Below, piece by piece: positions 9,693 through 19,590 of a stretch of 27,616 nucleotides of DNA. A program made the translations under genes and the position numbers. Position 1 is the first letter of the stretch; the number at the start of each line of letters is the position of its first letter. The stretch lies in the NCBI GenBank assembly GCA_003427395.1, contig BFEA01000178.1, positions 805,620 through 833,235 of the forward strand. Reading direction: 5' to 3'. Origin of the DNA: Chara braunii. Taxonomy: Eukaryota; Streptophyta; Charophyceae; Charales; Characeae. The notes under the pieces were generated by a model. The model ran no database searches and was not told the DNA's origin. It saw nothing but the letters and a program-made list of their open reading frames with translations.

Positions 9693-11924
9693 TGTTGCGC
9701 GCGACGGTCCCAGACCCCGTTGGGAGCACTGAACCTCACGGTCGTGTCACGCATGATTTATTCTTGAAGAAGAACTAGTCACCACTCCGACCATGTGCGC
9801 CGGCTATACCTCTCACGACACCCCACGACAGGTTGGAGAGCCGCGAGGTACAACTTACCTCTACCCGAGGGGCTGTCACCACCCTAAGGTAGGCGTATCC
9901 GTGCTGAGCTACCGGCCCACATGTGAAGATTTTTACATGTCTTTGTAGAGGTAGGTCGACCGATGGCGTTTGCTCGATCACTGTAGCATAAAATAGGGTA
10001 CGCGCGGTAAGACGCCCAGAACTGACCCGTTAGATATTCAGGTCGAACTTTTAAAAGGCAGTCTACTTCTGCTACAGTAACTGCGTAATGTATTATTCTC
10101 TTGACTAATATCAATCAAACCATCTTTCTACCAAGGGCGTCCTATCTTTCTTAACAGACCATGACTTAACTAAATATCAGATAATACAGAAGTTATACAA
10201 GACAATAATGAGGATGAGGTTATTACCTCCAAGAACCCTTCCTGCTTTCACAAGTGCTGTGTGTCCGAGATTCTTCAACAGATCAGGTTCAGTTCAATCC
10301 AAAATCACGCACAAAACAGACCTGCACAGAATAATGCAAAGACAGTTCACATGCCATGCACTAACCGCGTCAACCATCAACCATTGACCTTGTCCCTCAC
10401 TTCCCAAACCATGTATGACAACCTTGTCTTTCCTGAGATGTAAGCCCAGCCCCCTCACATTTCTTGAAAGGACCCTTGAGAGTGACTAGGACCATTTAGG
10501 CAATAACCACAGGTGACAGTTTTACTGACCACAGGGTTTGACTTTAGAGGTGGGTATCAAGTCAAAGGGGAAAAGTTGAATCGGTAACAACCGACCTGTT
10601 ATGGAAAGATAACAGAAATTCGGGCCCTTTTTTTATAGAACCTCTTCCTTGAAATGCTGTAGATAAACAAGGACCTGCACACACACAGGTCAACAAAGAT
10701 TCAACATCCCCATTCGATTTTCCACATGTTGATATCTAAGGGTCGAGTCCTTGGACATGTGTAGTCAGCTCTGGGATCGACATCCCAGGTCTATTCCCTA
10801 GTTTTATTTTCACAACCCTACCCTAACTCGTCTGTCACTCTCTCCTTTCACTTAAGGAGTCTCATGCCTCTGTCCTAAGTCGTCTTAAGGAAACTCTTAT
10901 TTCCCCTACTCTCAGTCCTTGCATTTTCTCTCTTGGGGATAAACGCACCGTTTGACGCTTATGTAGATGAGGTATAACTCATTCATCGTCGTGGCCTTCC
11001 ATTTGAAAGTCATGGACGACTATGGACTACGCGGTGGTTCTTAAGTTTCTTTCACCCGCGGTCTTAACTCTCTTTTCTTGTTTCTTTTCCATTCACTTGA
11101 AATCTTGCACCAACAGGAGCATTGTTCCTTCTTTTCTCTTCTATTAGTGTTAACATACTTCAGTAGTAGGTTGATTCAGACATGAATCTCTTCCTACTTG
11201 ATCAATACCAAGCAATCTGTTAATCAAACAGACAGTCGAGTAAGTCACTCATAAGTATTTGATCCCTTTTAGGTCTCACTCAATGTACACATGTGATCTA
11301 ATCAGAATAGCAGGATAGCTCACACATGAGCATCCTTCCTTCAACAAATAGTTGAGGCTCCTACAGAAGCACCCTAGTACTTGCTTTAGGTATACTCTCG
11401 AAAGATCTGAATGTCAACCCCTTCCGAGAGGTTATTAACGGTCTGAGTGAATAATAGGCGACCCGCACAAGAGCCCACTACTATCACGTGATAAGGCCTA
11501 CTTCATGAGTGCATTAGGATAATCCTAACAAGGGTATCCTGTTGCTCTTCCGAAGCCGACCGACCTGAGACCGGGTTAGTTTGGACGGAAGACAAGTGCT
11601 TAGGGTATTCCTACAGGAGTACCCCCCTCTTGAGTTAGTATAGAATCAAGCAAGTAATAGGCAGACCCCAACAAGGGGCCCCCTACTTCCTTGGGTAATA
11701 AGGGGTAATAAGTAGTCCATCCGTTAAACTAGTAATAATAGGATGACTCCTACAGAAGGTGGTGAGGTAGCACACACAGGAGTACCGCCATCTTCTGATT
11801 ATACCAATCGTCCCGGCCTCAAAGAGCAAGCGCCCAACCCATACATCGGTTTTCTACCGCCTTCGGAAACTGGTCCGGTAGGCTAACAGGGCGACCCTCA
11901 CAAGCCTCCCTTTATTATTTCTAA
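9693..11924 (-). mobile_element. probable 5' LTR and adjoining DNA of the minus-strand retroelement
   Basis: The inner LTR edge is at 9693. The outer edge and the partner LTR were not found, so the extent is open. No gene is visible in 2.2 kb. From about 11390 to 11900 there are many diverged copies of a unit with the order TAATAGG, GACCC, ACAAGG, CCTACTTC, for example at 11450, 11655, 11735 and 11890; such diffuse repeats are common in LTR U3 regions. A TATA-like sequence reads TCTATAAAAAAAG on the minus strand at about 10627-10640. Confidence 0.35.
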
Positions 11925-12268
11925 GTGTCAGACTCTTCTCCCCTTCACGATGACAATTGATCCAGTAAGGCAACTCACACATTAGTACCTCATTTAGTTC
12001 ATAAGTTAGTGTCAAACACCTCTGCCCTGTCACGACGACAGTCGATCTGGCAGATAGTGAGGTAACTCACACATAAGTACCTAATTTACTTCATAAGTTA
12101 GTGCCAGACACCTCTGCCCATCACGACGACAGTCGATCTGGCAGATAGTGAGGTAACTCACACATGAGTACCTAAGTTAGTTCATAATTTAGTGCCAGAC
12201 ATCTCTGCCTGCCACGACGACAGTCGATCTGGCCGGTGGTATGGTAACTCACACATGAGTACCTAATT
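11925..12268 (+). repeat. tandem repeat, four units of 84-92 bp
   Basis: Units start at 11925, 12009, 12101 and 12192 with GTGYCARAC. They share CACGACGACAGTCGATCTGG, then GGTAACTCACACATGAGTAC, then CCTAATTTAGTTCATAAGTTA. The first is 84 bp and more diverged; the fourth stops at about 12268. Similar CTCACACATGAG words lie alone near 11318, so the array may have grown from a word already spread in this region. Confidence 0.9.
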
Positions 12269-12692
12269 GTCAACCCTTAGTCAAGTCAGCACATACATAA
12301 GTAGCCTGTAAGGGTATATTGGAAAAAGGAATAGGTGATGCGTACCTTATGGTTCCCTGCCTCCAGAGTTCCTCCTGAACTCCGAAAGAGTTCCCGCAAT
12401 CGCCCTGCATTTGGAGATGTATGGTCTATGCAACTGATCGCTGGTACTTAGAGTTAGCAGAGGTCAGTATTATCTTAGTGAAAACTTATCATTCAGCCAA
12501 TCATAGACAAAGAGATGGGGACTCAGAGATGATCAACCAAGACAAGGATGGGGAAGGATGGAGGAGGCAGGCACCATCACACAGTGACAACGTCTCTCTC
12601 ACTTCCAATGCCCCATACTCTCTTCACTCTTCGATCCTCTCCCAAATCGTGGTGTCTCAAAAATAGCAACAGTAAAATAACCGAAAATAATA

Positions 12693-12725
<33 letters not shown>

Positions 12726-12882
12726 TATTATTATTATTATAATAATAATAATAATAAGTGAAGTAATAATGATAATAAGATAATGATAACTATAATAATG
12801 GTAATTATTTATAGTATTAACAGTAATAATAATCGTAATAATAATAATTGTAATGGAAAATAATAACAAGAATAGTAGTAAT
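12269..12882. repeat. unassigned DNA ending in an (AAT)n/(ATT)n/(AAT)n tract
   Basis: The first 400 bp show no gene. From about 12686 to 12760 there are AAT units, then ATT units (about 12724-12740), then AAT again, so the tract can fold on itself. AAT-like words continue to the edge of the TIR element at 12883. Confidence 0.8.
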
Positions 12883-13581
12883 CAGGGTTGTCGGCGTTCG
12901 GGACGGGCCGAACACCCGAACCCGAACGCCCGAACGTTTGGGACCCCCTCTCGACGCGTTCAGACGTTCGGCGAACGAAGAACCAAAAAAAAANNNNNNN
13001 NNNNNNNNNNNNNNNNNNNNNNNNNNNNNNNNNNNNNNNNNNNNNNNNNNNNNNNNNNNNNNNNNNNNNNNNNNNNNNNNNNNNNNNNNNNNNNNNNNNN
13101 NNNNNNNNNNNNNNNNNNNNNNNNNNNNNNNNNNNNNNNNNNNNNNNNNNNNNNNNNNNNNNNNNNNNNNNNNNNNNNNNNNNNNNNNNNNNNNNNNNNN
13201 NNNNNNNNNNNNNNNNNNNNNNNTTTGAAAAAATAATATGTTTTTTCAGGCCCCGAAATAAAGGGAAAACAAAAAGTGAAAAGAGAAAAAAAATAAATTA
13301 GTAAGTGGGAAAGCAAGTTTTGACACCACCATCTTTGCCGATTTTTCATTATTGTTTGGCTGCAAAGAATGACTTCAAAATTGAGAGACAGGTAGCTTAC
13401 ATAACAGATAACTCACAAAACAAAAATCAGAAAAAAATAATAATTCTTAGGTACCAAAATAAGTTTTTGCAGGGTCCGAACCCCTTCGAGTTCGGGCCCC
13501 GTACGGGGACCCGAACGCCCGAACGTTCGGGGGTCAGCTTAGGGGCCTCTGTATGTTCGGCCTGGAAACTCTGGTAGTAAA
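12875..13581 (+). mobile_element. hAT-like non-autonomous TIR element C, word GTTCGGG
   Basis: The element is 12883-13573, flanked by GTAGTAAT (12875-12882) and GTAGTAAA (13574-13581), a 7-of-8 target duplication. The left end reads CAGGGTTGTCGGCGTTCGGG; the right end, read inward, is CAGAGTTTCCAGGCCGAAC. Both ends consist of CCCGAACG/CGTTCGGG words. An internal block with CACCACCATCTTTGCCGATT (about 13324-13343) is shared with the copy at 17050-17838. Much of its centre is the 230-base N gap at 12994-13223, so the core is unseen. No transposase frame is present. Confidence 0.85.
12994..13223. other. assembly gap (230 N)
   Basis: A run of N replaces the AT-rich part of the TIR element around it. 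It begins right after a run of nine A, a place where assembly commonly breaks. Confidence 0.99.
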
Positions 13582-14584
13582 AATAAGATCGGGAAGTTAA
13601 CACTTTTGTCAAATGTTTTGATCAGCCTTTTTAGGGAACAAGCGAGTGAAGATGTCTTATTGACGTATCACCCGTTGGAGACCTTTCTCCATTTTCACTT
13701 CCTTCTCCCTCTCTGCTTTCGCCACACCGCCCTGGGCATAGCAACCCGCTCGTTTGTCCCGCATGTTTGTCTCTAAGATTATGTGTGTATGTATGTGACT
13801 GCCGTCCTGCCTGCAGATCATGCAGGCGCATGCTTGCTGTTCCGCGCATATGTTTGCAAGCCCTGTGGGTGCATGGTTGCAGCTCTGCATGCATGGTCAT
13901 AGCCTATCAGCGTTCTGCCGCCTGCTGCGATCCACATCGCTCAATGCCCGCATGCGGATGCGGTGACAATGGCGCACTCCCAGCGGCCTGCGTCCACCTC
14001 TTGCTGCGCTGGCTTCATGCTGTGTGTGTCCAGGGTGCCCCAATGTCTGGTTGCGGACTTATGCTGCAGGTGCCCGGAGTGACCCTACGTGCGTGGTTTG
14101 CTTAGTCCGGAAGAATCCCCAAAGTGAGGTGCCGGTCTCACTTCAACTAAACCGTCGTGCAACACTATCTGAGACCTGCATTGAAAGATGCTAAGATAGG
14201 CCCCTCTCGTGGATACTCAGGCCTACCTTCATTCAGGGCGGGTGCGAGGCTTGTTGGGGCCATTACGCTAGTAGTATTATTTTATTAACACTAATAATAA
14301 GACTAATAATAATAATAATAATAATAATAACGGTAATAATAATAACAATAATAATAATATCAATATTAACAATAATGCAGGGAAAATGGGCAATAGCGAA
14401 TTGACAGATTCTGGTTTGCAAGGCCACATTGAAAGCCTGGAAGTCCGACACTGTCCAGAAAAACAGAGTTGCACCGCTATTACAATCACGGAGAACCAGA
14501 ATATTGCATGCAATTGTCAATAAGAGCATACCTTCGCTGTCACGAAGCTAAGTACCTGGAGCCCTTCTCCTTCTTGGTGCTTAG
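13582..14584. other. unassigned DNA with TGC-rich and (TAA)n parts
   Basis: From 13780 to 14110 the sequence is rich in TGC/GCA words and gives long open frames on both strands; I take these as compositional. A (TAA)n tract lies at about 14287-14370. From 14470 an open plus-strand frame runs into the exon candidate at 14585 and could be its upstream part. Confidence 0.5.
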
Positions 14585-14697
14585 TGCCCAAGCTGCCACA
14601 CAACTACTACCAATCTATGAAATGGACAATGCAGTCGTTGACGTCCGCAGCAAAACCGAAGTATATGAAGACGTTGAACCTTATGGGTCGGCGTCAG
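14585..14697 (+). CDS. candidate internal exon of an unknown gene
   Basis: The right edge is a full-consensus donor, CAG|GTAAGT, at 14697/14698. The left edge is uncertain: a pyrimidine-rich stretch ends in GTGCTTAG at 14584, but the frame is open from 14469. The reading includes QAATQLLPIYEMDNAV and KTEVYEDVEPYGSAS, an acidic, Tyr-containing segment with ordinary amino-acid use, unlike the repeat translations around it. The exon ends in phase 1 and joins in frame to the candidate at 16799 by a GAT codon. I do not recognise the protein. A chance open frame beside a chance donor is the alternative. Confidence 0.4.
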
Positions 14698-15605
14698 GTA
14701 AGTCTCTGTCTCTATAGTCTTCCTTAGTGTACATCAGTCTGTTTGTGTTTGTCTGTTTGTTTGCCTGTTAGTCTGTGTTAGTGTGTTATGTCTGTCCTTC
14801 CGTGTTGTCCTCTGTCCGTCTGTGTGGTTGTCTGCGTGTCTGACCGCGTATCTGACTGCATGCTAGACTGTGTTCTGATTGTGTGTTTGATGGCGTTTCT
14901 AACCGTGTGCCAAACTGTGTGTGCAATGGTGTGTTTACGTCTATCTTGTATGTTTGTTGGTCAGTGTCCTGTTGTCTGTTTTCCTGCCTGCATTTGTCCG
15001 CGTCTGTCTTTTCTTCCTTCCTTCTTTTCTCTTTCTCTCCCTCTATGTCTTATCTGACATCATGTCTATTGGTGTCTAACAGTCTTGTCCGGTTGCCTGT
15101 GTCAGGCTATCAGTTTATTTGTGTTTCGCCTGTCTGTTTGACTATGCCTGATTGCTTCACCTTGTCTGATGGTTCGTATTATCTGGCAATGTCGGTTGGA
15201 TCATTTGTCCGACTGTGTCTGTCGGATCGTTCGTCCGACTGTGTCTGTGGGATCGTGCGTCCGACTGTGTCCGTCGGATCGTCCGTCCGATTGTGTCTGT
15301 ATGCCCGTGTCTATCTTTGTTTCAGTCATGTCTGCATGTCTGCTCGTTTTGTCAGTCCTCTCCCTAAGGCTTTTGTTTACGTTGTCTGTCAGTTTCGTTA
15401 TTTGTCTAATACTGTTTGTATCTGTCTGTTTGTTGTTATCTGTAGGTGTCTGTTTGTCTGATGGCGCGCCTGTCATCTGAGCCTATTTCGTTCGTACCCG
15501 CCCTCGTCTGTGTGTCTTATTTTGTTTGTCGTTGTTTTGACTGTCTGTCTGTTTTTGTTTCGTTCGCTGAGTCTGTCCGACTATCTGTCCGTCCGCCTTC
15601 TATTG
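14698..15605 (+). repeat. TGTCTG-rich cryptic simple sequence (possible intron)
   Basis: About 900 bp are dominated by variants of GTCTGTNTG, giving long frames of Cys/Val/Leu that are compositional. Inside, 15194-15300 holds four units of exactly 26 bp, each like GGATCGTTCGTCCGACTGTG followed by TCTGTC. The same composition continues after the inserted TIR element (15987-16190), so the element split a pre-existing tract. If the flanking exon candidates are real, all of this is intron. Confidence 0.8.
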
Positions 15606-15986
15606 GTTTGGATCTACATTGCCACTTGTTCGCACCCTCGTACGAGTACGGATTCGTACTCTTGCAGTCGTACGCTACTCGTACGCTAGGGGGCCCGTAC
15701 GAGTTTTTTTTTTTTTTTTTTTTTTTTTTTAATCCGGTATTTTTTTTTTTTTGTTTCTCAAATTCTTTTAAGAATCTGAAGATGATGCTCAACCAAATGT
15801 TGCTTGTTTTGTGTTGTTGTTTTTTTTTTGCTTTTTCGTACGTGGGCGTGAAAGACATACAGGTTCCCGTACAGGTTCTCGTACAGGTTCCCGTACAGGT
15901 TCCCGTACAGATCCCGTACAAAAATAACCTGTATGTTTCGTACGGGAAGCCCTCGTACGTGTACTCTATGCAACGTAGGTTTGGAT
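15606..15986 (-). mobile_element. hAT-like non-autonomous TIR element B, word GTACGGG
   Basis: The element is 15614-15978, flanked by perfect 8-bp duplications GTTTGGAT at 15606-15613 and 15979-15986. TIRs are CTACATTGCCAC on the left and, read inward, CTACGTTGCATA on the right, sharing CTACRTTGC with the element at 8846-9267. Ends are built of CGTACGAG and GTACAGGTTCCC words. The core (about 15750-15815), read on the minus strand, contains ACAAGCAACATTTGGTTGAG and then a CATCTTCAGATTCTTA-like string, matching the copy at 8846 on the other strand. It has no transposase frame and lies in TGTCTG-rich DNA. Confidence 0.88.
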
Positions 15987-16467
15987 GTTTCTGTTTAGTC
16001 TGACTGCTGTCGTTTGTATGTCCGGTTGTTCATCCCTCTGTCTCGCTTGTCAAATTCAGTCTGTCTTGGTTTGTTTGTCCCAATCTTCGCCTGTTCTGTC
16101 TGTCCGTATTTGTCTGTGTATATCTGTCTGTGTCCTCTGTCTATCTATCTGTTTTTCGTCCGTTCGTGTCTGTCGTTCTGTCTTTGTGAGAATGGGTGTA
16201 TAGAGCGTGTATGTGGGGTATTCGTGGTGATCTGGAGTTGAAGAGTGAAGTGAGCAGTGGTGTTGGACACAGTGACAAGAGCTACGATGTATGAGTATTG
16301 ATGCACCATAGTCTGTCGAAGCGAGCTTGCATCTGAACTGTATCTTGGTCTCCATATCTTCGAGCTTTGAATTGGGCGCTATGCGCCAGCGAGAATCTCC
16401 ATCTATTTGTATGTATGTGAAATGTAAAGGAAAATGAGCCTGCCTACCGGTAAAAAATGAATAATAA

Positions 16468-16522
<55 letters not shown>

Positions 16523-16798
16523 TACCAATCAATCAATAATAATAATAAAAGAAATAACAAAATTCAAACAGAATATAAGGAAACTGAGCCATAGCGAACT
16601 CTAGAAATCAAACATCATCATATACGCAAGACCTGATAGTCGTGACCTCGAACTAGTCAGCAGAATTGCCTCACGAGTTTCACTGAATTAGGAGGGCACC
16701 AAGAGCTCATAATTAACAATTCTGGTAAAGTCTCGTCATTATCATCAGTGAAGAACCAATGTTGATATCCTGCCTGGCGCTCGACGCCCAGACTACAG
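15987..16798. repeat. TGTCTG-rich DNA, unassigned DNA and (AAT)n tract
   Basis: TGTCTG-like sequence continues to about 16190. 16200-16440 is ordinary unique DNA with no supported gene. An (AAT)n tract lies at about 16460-16550. The remainder has no gene until the exon candidate at 16799. Confidence 0.7.
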
Positions 16799-16902
16799 AT
16801 AGCAGATCGTATCTACCCTATACTACAATGCCGCATAATGACGACAACAGCTTCCCGAAGTACGAGCATACATCGACCAATGTCGCACGCTTCCAGCACC
16901 AG
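16799..16902 (+). CDS. candidate internal exon of an unknown gene
   Basis: The left edge is an acceptor CTACAG|AT at 16798/16799 and the right edge a consensus donor CAG|GTATGT at 16902/16903. The frame taken over from the candidate at 14585-14697 stays open: a shared GAT codon, then 34 codons including SRSYLPYTTMPHNDD, SFPKYEHT and VARFQHQ, ending in phase 0. Amino-acid use is balanced and polar. The implied intron of 2.1 kb contains the TIR element at 15614-15978. No next exon was placed. I do not recognise the protein. Confidence 0.4.
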
Positions 16903-17041
16903 GTATGTCTCCCGCCTCACTCACAACCTCGTTCCCGAACGCACAGATGTCACTTGCACCCAAAGAACCACCATGCGCCCCATCCAGCATGGCGCAGGGC
17001 GGCTCCATTTGACTATGTATTCATATATATATATATATATA
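16903..17041. repeat. short unassigned DNA with (AT)n
   Basis: An AT dinucleotide run at about 17018-17041 leads to the target site of the next TIR element. Confidence 0.7.
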
Positions 17042-17846
17042 CATGTATACAGGGTAACCAGCGTTCGAGACGGTCCGAACGCCCGAACCCGAATGCCCGA
17101 ACCCGAACGCCCGAACGTATGGGACCCTTTGGGGATGCGTTCGGCCGTTCGGGACGAACACGAACCCCAAAAAAACAAAATCAAAAAAAAAATCAAAAAA
17201 ATCAAAAAAATCAAAAAATTTTGAAAAACGACATGTTATGAAGAAACATAAACTAAACAAGATTTGCCTGAGCATTACATCCAAATTCCTTGCCAGATTC
17301 AAAATAAAAATAAAATACGAAAAACAAATACTAATAATAAAAGTAACAAAAAATAAAAAACGATTTAAATTTAGTGAGTTCGCGAACACGTTTTCAACAC
17401 CGCCATCTTTGGCGATTTTTCATTTTTTTTTGAAATAGCTAAATGGCCTGAAAATTTACTTATGTGTACTTCGCATAATGCAAAACACGCTAAAAAAGTT
17501 TCAAAAAATACTAAAAATGTTTACAACCCGAACTAAAGTGAAAGCAAAAAGTAAAAAGTGAAAAAAAATGTGGGCAAGCACGTTCTAACACCACCGTCTT
17601 TGGCGATTTTTCATTCTTATTTGGCTTAGCCAAATAGCTTGAACATTCATTGGCATGTACCCCACATTATAAAGAACTTACAAAAGAAAAATAAAAAAAA
17701 TATATATATTTTTAGGCCCCGAAATAATTTTTGGCGGGGGCCGAACGCCGTCGGGTTCGGACCCCGTATGGGACCCCGAACGCCCGTACATATGGAGGTC
17801 TACCCGGGGACCTCCGTACGTACGGGCTGGTAAGCCTGCATGTATA
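17042..17846 (+). mobile_element. hAT-like non-autonomous TIR element D, word GTTCGGG
   Basis: The element is 17050-17838, with perfect 8-bp target duplications CATGTATA at 17042-17049 and 17839-17846. The left end is CAGGGTAACCAGCGTTCG; the right end, read inward, is CAGGCTTACCAGCCCGTACG. Ends carry CCCGAACG words; the right end also shows GTACGTACGGG, a mixture with the other pair's word. The core at about 17255-17305 contains AAACAAGATTTGCCTGAGCA and then a CCAGATTC string, similar to the cores at 9101 and 15750. A block with the CACCGCCATCTTTGGCGATT string occurs at about 17399-17418 and again, slightly changed, at about 17592-17611, so the element has an internal duplication of about 200 bp. 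No transposase frame. Confidence 0.9.
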
Positions 17847-17910
17847 TATACACGTATGTATATGTATTATTTGACTATATACACACACATATAATATATA
17901 TATATATCGT

Positions 17911-17959
<49 letters not shown>

Positions 17960-18183
17960 CTAACATACACTGTTCGCTTCCTATCCCTTTCTCCCCTTCT
18001 CTATCTACTTGTTCTTCGCCTCCGTTATCCTCGCCTCTTCGCGCATTTCTCCCTCGCGTTCGTCTTCGCGGCGCTCAACTATCTCGCACATCTCCCCCTC
18101 ACACTTTCCTATTTTCTGTATGCTCGAGCGTTTCCTTCCTCACGCTGCCAGCAATCTACCCTCACGGCCACCTACAACTTTCT
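17847..18183. repeat. (TA)n tract and unassigned DNA
   Basis: TA repeats run at about 17890-17957. After that there is pyrimidine-rich DNA without a supported gene. Confidence 0.85.
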
Positions 18184-18223
18184 CCCGCGATGACTTCTCT
18201 CTCTTTCTCTCTCTCTCTCTCTT

Positions 18224-18290
<67 letters not shown>

Positions 18291-18291
18291 N

Positions 18292-18375
<84 letters not shown>
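18184..18375. repeat. (CT)n microsatellite
   Basis: A nearly pure CT run with a single N at 18291. As in the tract at 4652-4867, the N marks a point where the repeat length was not resolved. Confidence 0.98.
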
Positions 18376-18377
<2 letters not shown>

Positions 18378-18575
18378 TCATACAGACAAATGTTCTCACC
18401 CATACACATACACACACGTTCACACACACACGTATACACATACATTTGCACATGTAGTAGTGTATATTTCCATGACTTAGCGTTAGATTTATTCGATTGC
18501 TAGTGGTAGACTCACTCGTTTTTGCTTGTCCATCGATAGGAGTAGCATGAACATAGTCGGGGGTTGGAGACTTAC

Positions 18576-18634
18576 CTGTTGGCCGGCGCGTTGCTTCAAG
18601 ATTCCACTCGGATGACAACGAGAGCAAGGCCTCC
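18576..18634 (-). CDS. candidate minus-strand exon (downstream of the pair)
   Basis: On the minus strand the 3' edge is a full-consensus donor CAACAG|GTAAGT (donor bases at 18575-18574). The 5' edge is an acceptor GATTAAGTAG|G at 18634. The frame reads ALLSLSSEWNLEATRRPT and ends in phase 1. It is in frame with the candidate at 18842-18966. At 59 nt it is short and the acceptor has a weak pyrimidine tract; chance cannot be excluded. No family is recognised. Confidence 0.28.
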
Positions 18635-18841
18635 CTACTTAATCACAACACTTCCAATAAAAATGGAACGTGCCGTTGTGAATGTGGTCACGAAGACAAC
18701 ACCATAACAAAGTCGAAATCGCTCTCCCCGAAGCCTACAGGATGAGGGTGCCGAAGTTGAGAGTTGGTGACGACACCTCCGCCTCCATCACCTGCCAACG
18801 AACGCCAAACGGACCGCCGTCGGTGATCAGGCGCCACTCAC

Positions 18842-18966
18842 CGCAAGAAGACGAGCGAACTAGAATCATCCCCCCTCAAAGTCTGTACAGACAATCTGTC
18901 AAAACTCATGTACAAGATCCCAGATCCCATGCATGGAACATCGCCATTGGCGATTGCAAAGGCGAG
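18842..18966 (-). CDS. candidate minus-strand exon (upstream of the pair)
   Basis: On the minus strand the frame is open for about 41 codons, including FAIANGDVPCMGSGILYMSF, and ends at a donor GCG|GTGAGT at 18842/18841 in phase 2. Joining to 18634 keeps the frame, with an intron of about 207 nt. The 5' edge is not determined; the purine-rich tract upstream lacks a good acceptor. The plus strand is also open here (18682-18966, ending at a weak donor GAG|GTAGGG), so the coding strand is ambiguous. Confidence 0.25.
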
Positions 18967-18984
18967 GTAGGGAGCCCTCATCAC

Positions 18985-19038
18985 CCTTTCTCTTCCTCTT
19001 CTCCTCCTCCTTCTTCTTCTTCTTCTTCTTCTTCTTCT

Positions 19039-19069
<31 letters not shown>

Positions 19070-19456
19070 TATTGTGTGCTACTTCTACCCCCGCGCGCTT
19101 TTCTTCCTGCACACACTTTCTGCCAAATCGTGCTATCTCTGCGTGGTTCTCCTTTCCCTTCTCACTCTGCTTGATCTTCTTATTGCTTCTCCATTCGTTT
19201 GCGTTCGCAGTCTCCGCACTCACCACCTCCGTCCTAAGCTCCCCCTCTCGTTTCTCCTTTTCCTTCTTCATCTTCCTCCTTCTCCCTCTCCTCTTCTTCT
19301 TCTTCTTCTTCTTATTCTTCTTCTTCTTCTTCTTCTTCTTCTTTTTTTTCTTCTTTTTCTTCTTCTTGCTCGCCTCCTTCTCTAATCGCGAGCCCGTATC
19401 CGCCCTGCGCTCACTTCCTCTTTCTTTTCTCCTTCTTCTTCTTCTTCTTTTTCTTC

Positions 19457-19488
<32 letters not shown>

Positions 19489-19590
19489 TTCTTCTTCTTC
19501 TTCTTCTTCTTTTTCTTCTTCTTCTTCTTCTTCTTCTTCTGCTGCTGCTGCTGCTGCTGCTTCTGCTTCTGCTTCTTGTTCTTCTCGCTT
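18985..19590. repeat. long pyrimidine/purine asymmetric tract, (CTT)n with (CTG)n
   Basis: About 600 bp are mostly pyrimidine on the plus strand. CTT runs lie at about 19012-19062, 19286-19345 and 19430-19540, and a CTG run at about 19540-19562. Short mixed segments (19080-19260, 19372-19420) interrupt it. The long frames of Ser, Phe or Leu, and Glu/Lys on the other strand, are repeat translations. Tracts of this kind can form triplex DNA. Confidence 0.95.

Noticed and set aside
9840-9930. tRNA-like D-arm/A-box TAGCTCAGCACGG on the minus strand at about 9901-9913
   Set aside because: No GTTCRA-type B box or T-arm occurs at tRNA distance, and no acceptor stem forms.
11925-12268. CRISPR-like array
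   Set aside because: Whole units of 84-92 bp are repeated with no constant-repeat and variable-spacer pattern.
12853-13349. Frames of 96-137 codons across the N gap
   Set aside because: They are mostly unknown residues from the gap and the terminal words of a TIR element.
14788-15480. Long Cys/Val/Leu frames, up to 192 codons
   Set aside because: Composition of TGTCTG-rich DNA; several frames and both strands are open at once.
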